DNA of 53,533 nt from positions 1-53,533 of the forward strand of contig JAFQWY010000314.1 in the NCBI GenBank assembly GCA_017407225.1, given 5' to 3'. Source of the stretch: Clostridia bacterium (GTDB taxonomy: Bacteria; Bacillota; Clostridia; Oscillospirales; CAG-272). The translations under genes were made by a program, and so were the position numbers. The notes under the pieces are model-generated. The model was not told where the DNA came from. It did not search any database and worked only from the letters and a program-made list of their open reading frames with translations. This document shows, piece by piece, positions 40,463 to 47,021 of the stretch; the stretch's first letter is position 1; each line of letters opens with the position of its first letter.

Positions 40463-41293
40463 ATGCCGCTGGTTTATTATCCGGATTGCGGACAGGAAAC
40501 GGCTCTTCCGGTCTATGTGACCGGTGTGGGAAGCGATTACCTGCAGCAGTCCGTTTCCCGCCCGACCCTGACCGATCCCCAGATACTGATTTCGGTATCG
40601 GGAACAGGCGTTGTTACCGTGGACGAAAATACATTTGAGCTTCCTGCGGGAACCGGATTCTATCTGGGATGCGGCGTGGATTATCACTACCGTCCCCTTG
40701 ACGGCGGCGAATGGCGTGTGGACTGGGTGACCTTCGGCATAACGGCAGAGGGGCTGCGGAATGCACTGTTCACCGCACGGGATTTCGCACGGCTGCGGAT
40801 TTCTCATCCGGACGCACTTCACAAAACCTTCCGGCGGATGTTCGATGCGGTATCCCTTGACCGGGAATACGGCGGATTCACAGGCTCCGCGATGCTTTAC
40901 AATATGCTGATTGAGCTGAACCGCAGCGTGTTCGATGTGCCTGCACCGGTTGTGTGCAGAAATCCCGCCATTCAGTCGGTGCTGGAATTCATCGAAGCTC
41001 ATTACGCCGACGAGATTACCCTTGAAAATCTGTGTGAAGCGGCGGGCGGACTGAGCGAACAGTATCTCTGCCGTCTGTTCAAGTCGTCCGTGGGACAGCG
41101 TCCCATCGAGTACATTCTCCGGAAGAGGATCGACATCGCGCGGGCGTATCTGGACAAGACCGACCTCTCCATTTCCGATATCGCCGTAAAATGCGGCTTC
41201 AACAACACCAGCTATTTCTACCGGAATTTCAAGAAATTTACCGGAACCAGTCCCCTCAACTACCGCGCCGCGGCACTGAAGGGACAGGACTGA
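40463..41293 (+). CDS. AraC-family transcriptional regulator
   Basis: A 276-residue regulator. Residues 1-150 form a cupin sensor (LISVSGTGVVTVDENTFELPAGTGFYLGCG) as in sugar-responsive members. Residues 175-276 contain two helix-turn-helix units: ITLENLCEAAGGLSEQYLCRLFKSSVG and LSISDIAVKCGFNNTSYFYRNFKKFTGTSPLNYR, the family signature. ATG at 40463 has AAAGGAG. It is likely to control carbohydrate genes nearby, for example the amidohydrolase or GH31 gene, but no binding site can be assigned to it. Confidence 0.88.
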   Translation: MPLVYYPDCGQETALPVYVTGVGSDYLQQSVSRPTLTDPQILISVSGTGVVTVDENTFELPAGTGFYLGCGVDYHYRPLDGGEWRVDWVTFGITAEGLRNALFTARDFARLRISHPDALHKTFRRMFDAVSLDREYGGFTGSAMLYNMLIELNRSVFDVPAPVVCRNPAIQSVLEFIEAHYADEITLENLCEAAGGLSEQYLCRLFKSSVGQRPIEYILRKRIDIARAYLDKTDLSISDIAVKCGFNNTSYFYRNFKKFTGTSPLNYRAAALKGQD

Positions 41294-41339
41294 GGGAATA
41301 AAAAAACGGGAAACCGTGAAAAAATATTCCCGAATCCTC

Positions 41340-41368
41340 TTGACAACTCAACCGAACCGTGCTATAAT
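41340..41368 (+). promoter_or_regulatory. consensus sigma-A promoter of the T-box transcript
   Basis: TTGACA (41340-41345), 17 bp, TATAAT (41363-41368). Upstream, CGGGAA/TTCCCG (41307-41332) can fold past the end of the AraC gene but lacks a T-tract. Confidence 0.92.
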
Positions 41369-41375
41369 CTTTCCC

Positions 41376-41684
41376 ATCTTCCATAACCCAAATGCACCGA
41401 CGGGGATAAGGATACCGCAGAATCTCACAGAGAGCCGTCAGGGACTGAAGTCCATGGTGAAAGACGGCAGATGAAACGATATTCACTCACCCCCAAGCAG
41501 CCGCCCGAACTCCCGGCATCGCGATAGCCCGGACAGTAGACGCGGACGGAATCCCTCCGTTACAGGGGAAGGGCATCATGTCGTGCCTGATACAAGGGTA
41601 TTTTTATACCGAAAAAGAGTGGTACCACGAGGTTTGTACACCGCGTCTCTTTCTTTCCCAGAAGAGATGGCGGTGTTTTTGTTT
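41376..41684 (+). promoter_or_regulatory. T-box riboswitch leader
   Basis: All main T-box parts are visible. Stem I: GGGG (41402-41405) with CCCC (41491-41494), GGATA (41410-41414) with TATTC (41480-41484), ATCT (41422-41425) with AGAT (41469-41472), the CAGAGAG bulge, GCCGTC (41434-41439) with GACGGC (41463-41468), and a distal GGTGAAA. A GTAGACGCGGACGG-type element and CCGTTA follow. The T-box TGGTACCACG is at 41620-41629; TGGT pairs with the ACCA end of a tRNA with A73. The specifier loop reads GAA-ACG-A (ACG at 41476-41478), pointing to tRNA-Thr; TTC (Phe, 41482-41484) is a less likely reading because it lies in the helix. Uncharged tRNA would favour read-through into the gene at 41793. 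Confidence 0.9.
41639..41684 (+). terminator. T-box terminator
   Basis: CACCGC.TCTCTT (from 41639) pairs with AAGAGA.GGCGGTG (to 41675), then TTTTTGTTTT. The alternative antiterminator pairs AAAGAG before the T-box with CTCTTT (41647-41652). Confidence 0.88.
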
Positions 41685-41792
41685 TCCGGAGCAGACGTCC
41701 TCCGTCAGACACGGTACCATCGGACATGATCGTAAAATCAAGGTTTTTCGGAAACCGATTCCATCTGAACTCTCTATCGGAGGTAAACCAAT

Positions 41793-44327
41793 ATGAAACT
41801 CTCTTTCTCCACACTGGGCTGTCCCGATTACGGCTGGACCGATATTTATACGCTGGCAAAGGACTGCGGCTTCCACGGAATTGAAATGCGCGGTCTGGGC
41901 GGCGATATCTTCTCCGTTCATGCGTCTCCTTTCCGCCCCGAGAATCTTGCCAAGACCAAGGCTGACCTCAAGCGTCTGAAGCTGGAAATCTGCTGCCTGT
42001 CCTCCGGATGCGCGCTGAAATTCGCCGACCGTCATGCAGAGACCATCGAAGAACTGAAGGAATACATCGCGCTGGCGCAGGCACTGGAAACTCCCTATAT
42101 CCGTGTGCTGGGCGACCTGAAGGCGGAACCCGAAGAGGATTTCCCCGATGAATACGTCATCGAACCCATGAAGATTCTGGCGCCCATCGCAGAAGAAGCG
42201 GGTGTCACCCTCCTCATCGAAACCAACGGTGTTTACTCCGATACCGCGCGCCTTGCCGATGTTCTGGCAAGAATCGGAAGCGACAGCGTAGCCGCTCTCT
42301 GGGACTGGAACCATCCCTACCGCTTCAACGGCGAGTCCCCCGAAACCACCATCAAGAACCTGGGCGCGTTCATCAAGCACTGCCACATCAAGGACTCCGT
42401 GATGGAAAACGGTCAGGTTGTGTATAAGCTGGTGGGCGAAGGCGACCTGCCCAAGATGGAAGAATACATGAAGGCGCTCCGCTCCCTCAACTACGAGGGC
42501 TATATCTCCCTGGAATGGCTCAAGCAGTATGCGCCGGATCTCAGTGAAGCCGGCATCGTATTCCCCCACTATGTTCACTTCATGTCCCAGTATCTGGACA
42601 ACCGGAACGACAATATCCGTCTCCAGCAGAGCAGACGGGGCGACGGCTACTTCGTATGGGAAAAGGATACCCTCATCGACCTGACCTTCCCCCAGGTTCT
42701 TGACCGGATGTGCGAAGAATTCCCCGATCAGTGGGCGTTCCGCTATACCGAAATGGACTACAGCCGCACCTATTCCGAATTCCGCGACGACGTGGATACC
42801 TTCGCCCGCGCCCTCATCTCCATGGGCGTGAAGCAGGGGGACCACGTTGCCATCTGGGCCACCAATGTTCCCCAGTGGTTCATCACCTTCTGGGCAACCG
42901 TGAAGATCGGTGCAGTTCTCGTTACCGTGAATACCGCATACAAGATCCACGAAGCCGAATACCTGCTCCGCCAGTCCGATACCCACACTCTGGTCATGAC
43001 CGACGGCTACAAGGACTCCGACTACGTGGCGATCATCAAGGAACTGGTTCCCGAACTGGCCAGCCACGAATCCGGCAAGCCCATCCACTCCCGGAAGCTG
43101 CCCTTCCTCCGCAATATCATTACCGTTGAATCCAAGCAGCCCGGCTGCATGACCTGGGAAGAAGCCAACGCCATGTCGGAAAAGACCCCCGTTGACGCCG
43201 TATACCGCAGAGCTGCCATGATCAACAAGCACGACGTGTGCAATATGCAGTACACCTCCGGCACCACCGGCTTCCCCAAGGGCGTTATGCTGACCCACTA
43301 CAATATCATCAACGACGGTAAGTCCATCGGCGACCGCATGGATCTGTCCACGGCCGACAGAATGATGATTCAGGTACCCATGTTCCACTGCTTCGGCATG
43401 GTGCTGGCAATGACCGCATCCATGACCCACGGCGTCACCATGGCTCCCATTACCGCGTTCTCCCCCAGAAAGGGGCTGCACTGCATCAATCAGGAAAAGA
43501 TCACTGCGTTCCACGGCGTACCCACCATGTTTATCGCAATGCTGGGTCACGAGGACTTTGCAAAGACCGACTTCAGCCACATGAGAACCGGCATCATGGC
43601 AGGTTCCCCCTGTCCCGTCAAGGTCATGGAGGAAGTTATCGAAAAGATGCACATGACCGAAATCACCATCGTGTACGGTCAGACCGAAGCGGCGCCCGGA
43701 TGCACCCAGAGCTCCATTGACGACTCCATTGAAACCCGCGTGAATACCGTGGGCCGTGCCTTCTACGGCGTGGAATGCAAGATTGTTGACCCGGAAACCG
43801 GCGAAGACCTCCCCGACAACGTGGACGGTGAATTCGTGGCGCGGGGCTACAACATCATGAAGGGCTACTACAAGATGCCCGAAGCAACCGCGGCTGCCAT
43901 CGACAAGGACGGCTGGCTCCATACCGGCGACCTTGCAAGACGGCTCCCCGACGGCAACTACAAGATCACCGGCCGTATCAAGGATATGATCATCCGCGGC
44001 GGCGAAAACATCTACCCCAAGGAAATCGAAGACTTCATCTACACCCATCCCAAGGTACAGGACGTACAGGTCATCGGCGTACCCGACAAGCAGTACGGGG
44101 AAGAAATCATGGCGTGCGTCATCAGGAAGCCCGGCGAGGAATGCACCGCAGAAGAAATCAAGGAATACGTCATGTCCCATATGGCGAAGCACAAGACTCC
44201 CAGATATGTCATGTTCGTGGACAGCTTCCCGATGAATGCGGCGGGCAAGATCCTCAAGTACAAGATGCGCGAAGATGCGAAGAAGCTCCCCGAGTTCCAG
44301 GAAGCCGCAAAGATCGTGACCGCGTAA
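41793..44327 (+). CDS. fusion of xylose-isomerase-like TIM barrel and AMP-forming acyl-CoA ligase
   Basis: An 844-residue two-domain protein. Residues 1-270 are a sugar phosphate isomerase/epimerase-like TIM barrel (LSFSTLGCPDYGWTDIYTLAKDCGF; LLIETNGVYSD; WDWNHPYR; HCHIKD; ISLEW). Residues 290-844 are an adenylate-forming ligase of the acyl-CoA synthetase type: P-loop YTSGTTGFPKG near 487, VYGQTEAAPG, HTGDLA, GRIKDMIIRGGENIYPKEIE near 730 and the catalytic Lys in PMNAAGKILKY near 818. It would activate a carboxylic acid with ATP and CoA. The gene is alone behind a T-box leader, which links it to amino-acid supply. CGGAGG precedes the ATG. Both domains keep their motifs, so the fusion seems real. 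Confidence 0.88.
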   Translation: MKLSFSTLGCPDYGWTDIYTLAKDCGFHGIEMRGLGGDIFSVHASPFRPENLAKTKADLKRLKLEICCLSSGCALKFADRHAETIEELKEYIALAQALETPYIRVLGDLKAEPEEDFPDEYVIEPMKILAPIAEEAGVTLLIETNGVYSDTARLADVLARIGSDSVAALWDWNHPYRFNGESPETTIKNLGAFIKHCHIKDSVMENGQVVYKLVGEGDLPKMEEYMKALRSLNYEGYISLEWLKQYAPDLSEAGIVFPHYVHFMSQYLDNRNDNIRLQQSRRGDGYFVWEKDTLIDLTFPQVLDRMCEEFPDQWAFRYTEMDYSRTYSEFRDDVDTFARALISMGVKQGDHVAIWATNVPQWFITFWATVKIGAVLVTVNTAYKIHEAEYLLRQSDTHTLVMTDGYKDSDYVAIIKELVPELASHESGKPIHSRKLPFLRNIITVESKQPGCMTWEEANAMSEKTPVDAVYRRAAMINKHDVCNMQYTSGTTGFPKGVMLTHYNIINDGKSIGDRMDLSTADRMMIQVPMFHCFGMVLAMTASMTHGVTMAPITAFSPRKGLHCINQEKITAFHGVPTMFIAMLGHEDFAKTDFSHMRTGIMAGSPCPVKVMEEVIEKMHMTEITIVYGQTEAAPGCTQSSIDDSIETRVNTVGRAFYGVECKIVDPETGEDLPDNVDGEFVARGYNIMKGYYKMPEATAAAIDKDGWLHTGDLARRLPDGNYKITGRIKDMIIRGGENIYPKEIEDFIYTHPKVQDVQVIGVPDKQYGEEIMACVIRKPGEECTAEEIKEYVMSHMAKHKTPRYVMFVDSFPMNAAGKILKYKMREDAKKLPEFQEAAKIVTA

Positions 44328-44388
44328 GGCGGCATATTGCGCCGGATGAGGCGTGAAGGCCATTGTCCCCATGTTTACATTATCCATA

Positions 44389-44433
44389 TTGAACCCGGAC
44401 GCGTCCTGTGGTATAATTGAGTCAGACTCAATT
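44389..44433 (+). promoter_or_regulatory. promoter with perfect 19-bp operator palindrome
   Basis: TTGAAC (44389-44394), 17 bp, TATAAT (44412-44417). AATTGAGTC-A-GACTCAATT (44415-44433) is a perfect dyad that overlaps the end of the -10 box and the transcription start, the classic place for a repressor. It precedes the amidohydrolase gene by about 30 bp. Confidence 0.8.
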
Positions 44434-44465
44434 GCCAGAGGGCGCGTTTTTTTACGGAGGTTTCC

Positions 44466-45515
44466 ATGAAATACAGTCATCCCGTTATTGACGGACATTA
44501 CCATATCCTGGAAGGCTGGTTCAATCACGAGGGACAGGATTTTGCCAAGTCCGCGAAGGCATACCGGGACAGCCGGGGCTTTGATGCCCTCAATGTCTGC
44601 GCGGTGCCCTATCTTGAGGAATATCACACCGATGTGTCAAACAATATTCTCGCCGCACTGTGCAAGATCCGGCTGCCCGGCACCTACGCTCACGGCGGAC
44701 TGATCTACTCCGATGACCATACCCCTGCCTACAGTCCGGAGGAGCAGTACCGGGATCTGATGGAGATCGGCTTTGACGGCATCAAGATGCTGGAGACCAA
44801 GCCGTCGGAGATCCGCAGACTGGGACGGGCCATGGACGAGCCGTTGTTTGAAGGATGGTTCGATGCCATCGAGAAGGGCGGCACCCACATGGTCTGGCAC
44901 GTGGCCGATCCGGGGCATTTCTGGATCCGGGAATGCGTATCCCAGGAATTTGTGGACCGGGGATGGTTCTACGGCGACGGAACCTATCCGTCCAAGGAGG
45001 AGATTTACCGGCAGGTACTGAATGTGCTGGAGAGGCACCCCTTGCTGAAGGTAACCTTCGCCCACTTCTTCTTCCTCGGGGACGAACCGCAGAGACTGGA
45101 GGAAATCTTCGGGAAATATCCGAATGTGAACGTGGATATCACCCCCGGCTGGGAGATGTACGCAGCATTCGGGCGGGATCCGGCGTTCTGGCGTGAATTT
45201 TTCGTGAAATATGCGGACAGAATCGGCTTCGGAACGGACTCGGGGGATGAATCCGCCGGGGATCCGGGCATTCCCGACATCGTGTACCGGTTCCTGACCA
45301 CGGAGGAGGAGCAGGAAATCTGGGGCATCCGCTTCGGCGGCATCGCGCTGGACGACGGCACCCTTGAAAAGATCCTCCGGGGAAATTTACTCCGGAGAGT
45401 GGGGAAGACCCCGAAGCCCGTGAACCGGGATGCCCTCAGACGGTATATCGCCAAAGTACGGCATCTGATCCGGGACGACGGGCTCCGCGGAAAAATTGAC
45501 GGGGCAGAGCTGTGA
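44466..45515 (+). CDS. amidohydrolase-superfamily (TIM-barrel) hydrolase
   Basis: A 349-residue enzyme. The metal-site start D9-GHYH, a middle MVWHVADPGHFW, then VTFAHFFFLG and the late IGFGTDSGDE fit amidohydrolase-2-like enzymes, which use one metal ion to cleave or decarboxylate small acids and lactones. The substrate is unknown; flanking genes suggest a sugar-derived or aromatic acid. ACGGAGG precedes the ATG at 44466. First gene of an operon that likely extends through the GH31 gene, as gaps are small and no terminator intervenes. Confidence 0.8.
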   Translation: MKYSHPVIDGHYHILEGWFNHEGQDFAKSAKAYRDSRGFDALNVCAVPYLEEYHTDVSNNILAALCKIRLPGTYAHGGLIYSDDHTPAYSPEEQYRDLMEIGFDGIKMLETKPSEIRRLGRAMDEPLFEGWFDAIEKGGTHMVWHVADPGHFWIRECVSQEFVDRGWFYGDGTYPSKEEIYRQVLNVLERHPLLKVTFAHFFFLGDEPQRLEEIFGKYPNVNVDITPGWEMYAAFGRDPAFWREFFVKYADRIGFGTDSGDESAGDPGIPDIVYRFLTTEEEQEIWGIRFGGIALDDGTLEKILRGNLLRRVGKTPKPVNRDALRRYIAKVRHLIRDDGLRGKIDGAEL

Positions 45516-45559
45516 TGCCGGAGCAGGAAATCATACCATTATATAAATGAAGGAAACAT

Positions 45560-45991
45560 ATGAAAAAAGTTCTTATCATCGACGGACAGGGCGGCAGAAT
45601 CGGACGGGCACTGGTGGAGCAGCTGGTACCCTACAGTGACCGCATGGAGCTGTACGCCGTCGGAACCAACGGAATTGCCACATCCAATATGCTCAAAGGC
45701 GGGAACGTAAAGGCGGCCACGGGAGAAAACTCCATTATCGTGCTGTCGGGACGGGCGGATGTCATCGCAGGCCCCATCGGGATCATCATCGCCGATGCCA
45801 TGCTGGGGGAAATCACCCCCGCCGCAGCCTGTGCCGTATCGTCCGCCAATGCCTGCCGGGTCCTTGTACCCATGAATAAAACCCAGTGCGACAACGTGGT
45901 GGCAGGCGTGAAGGATGTGCCGCTGAACACTCTCATCGAACAGGCAAGGGATGAGATTCTGAAACTCATCGATGCCGGGGAAAAAGAATAA
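45560..45991 (+). CDS. DUF3842 family protein
   Basis: A 143-residue protein. MKKVLIIDGQGGRIGRALVEQL, ELYAVGTNGIATSNMLKGG, ADVIAGPIGIIIADAMLGEITPAAACAVSSANA and LVPMNKTQCDNVVAGV are the conserved text of DUF3842, a Firmicute family with a Rossmann-like start. No function is established. It starts 44 nt after the amidohydrolase gene and is followed after 14 nt by luxS. Confidence 0.88.
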   Translation: MKKVLIIDGQGGRIGRALVEQLVPYSDRMELYAVGTNGIATSNMLKGGNVKAATGENSIIVLSGRADVIAGPIGIIIADAMLGEITPAAACAVSSANACRVLVPMNKTQCDNVVAGVKDVPLNTLIEQARDEILKLIDAGEKE

Positions 45992-46005
45992 CCGGAGGAA
46001 TTATC

Positions 46006-46464
46006 ATGCAGAAAATCGCAAGCTTTACCGTTGACCACAACCTTCTCGATCCCGGAATCTACGTCTCGCGCCGGGACGGGGATATTACCACCTACGATCT
46101 CAGAACCAGAAAGCCCAACTGCGGCGACTACATGGACAATCTGACCATGCACTCCGTGGAGCACCTGTTTGCCACCTTTGTCCGCAATTCCGAAATCAAA
46201 GATAATGTCATCTACTTCGGCCCCATGGGATGCCAGACCGGGTTCTACCTGCTGACAAAGGATGTTCCCGATGAACGGGTTCTGGAGATCACCATGGAAA
46301 TTCTCGAAAAAATCGTGTCCTATGACGGGGAGATGCCCGGAAATTCCGCGGTGGAATGCGGCAACTACCGGAACCTGAACGTGGACGCCGCACGCCTGGA
46401 ATGCGCCAGATATCTCGATGTGCTGAAAAACAGAGTGAACGACTTCAGATACAGAGAGGCGTGA
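46006..46464 (+). CDS. luxS: S-ribosylhomocysteine lyase LuxS
   Basis: A 152-residue enzyme that splits S-ribosylhomocysteine into homocysteine and DPD, the precursor of autoinducer 2, in the activated methyl cycle. The iron/zinc site H49-SVE-H53 and C118 (SAVECGNY) are present, as is the catalytic Cys76 in FGPMGCQTGFY. Length and order of motifs are those of the family. CGGAGG precedes the ATG. Placed between DUF3842 and a GNAT gene; the partner nucleosidase (mtn/pfs) is not in the window. Confidence 0.95.
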   Translation: MQKIASFTVDHNLLDPGIYVSRRDGDITTYDLRTRKPNCGDYMDNLTMHSVEHLFATFVRNSEIKDNVIYFGPMGCQTGFYLLTKDVPDERVLEITMEILEKIVSYDGEMPGNSAVECGNYRNLNVDAARLECARYLDVLKNRVNDFRYREA

Positions 46465-46465
46465 C

Positions 46466-46993
46466 ATGAAAAAGATTCTCGAAACCGAACGACTCATTCT
46501 GAGAGAATACACCCCTGACGACTTTGAGGCTCTCTACGCCATTGTAGGGGACGCGGAAACCATGAAGCATTTCCCGAAACCCTATGATGAGCGGGGCACG
46601 AAGTACTGGATCTCCTGGTCCATGGAGCACTGCGCGGAGCACGGCTTCGGCTTCTGGGCGGTGATCTCAAAGGAAACCGGTGAGCTGATTGGCAACTGCG
46701 GACTGACCATGCAGATCATCGACGGGGAAAGTCTGCCCGAGATCGGGTATCACTTCCGCCGGGACTGCTGGAACCGCGGTTATGCCAAGGAAGCCGCCTC
46801 CGCTGTCCGGGACTGGGCCTTTGCCAACACGGAATATCCCGCCCTGTACTCCTATATGACAAGGGGCAACGAAGCCTCTGTCCGCACCGCAGCCGCCATT
46901 GGTATGAAGAAAACCGGTGAGTTCACCGATGCCCACTACGGGGAGATGTATGTGTACGCCCTCACCCGGGAGGATTACCGCTCCCACGGCTGA
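46466..46993 (+). CDS. GNAT-family N-acetyltransferase (RimJ/RimL-like)
   Basis: A 175-residue acyltransferase. ILETERLILREYTPDDFEALY is the usual start of RimJ/RimL-type enzymes, GFGFWAVISKETGELIGNCGL forms the central strands and RDCWNRGYAKEAASAVRDWAF the acetyl-CoA pyrophosphate loop. It begins one base after luxS. The acceptor (protein N-terminus or small amine) is not predictable. Confidence 0.85.
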   Translation: MKKILETERLILREYTPDDFEALYAIVGDAETMKHFPKPYDERGTKYWISWSMEHCAEHGFGFWAVISKETGELIGNCGLTMQIIDGESLPEIGYHFRRDCWNRGYAKEAASAVRDWAFANTEYPALYSYMTRGNEASVRTAAAIGMKKTGEFTDAHYGEMYVYALTREDYRSHG

Positions 46994-47021
46994 TGTCCGG
47001 CAATGCAGAAAAGGAGTTCCC

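Noticed and set aside
40338..40520. A 60-codon frame before and into the AraC gene
   Set aside because: It overlaps the AraC start in another frame, spans the second promoter and has no ribosome-binding site.
41307..41332. Terminator after the AraC gene
   Set aside because: CGGGAA/TTCCCG can pair, but the loop is A-rich and there is no T-tract; recorded only as context for the T-box promoter.
41604..44627. A 1007-codon open frame on the minus strand opposite the T-box fusion gene
   Set aside because: It is the antisense shadow of a GC-rich gene with full catalytic motifs; it has no recognisable domain and no ribosome-binding site.
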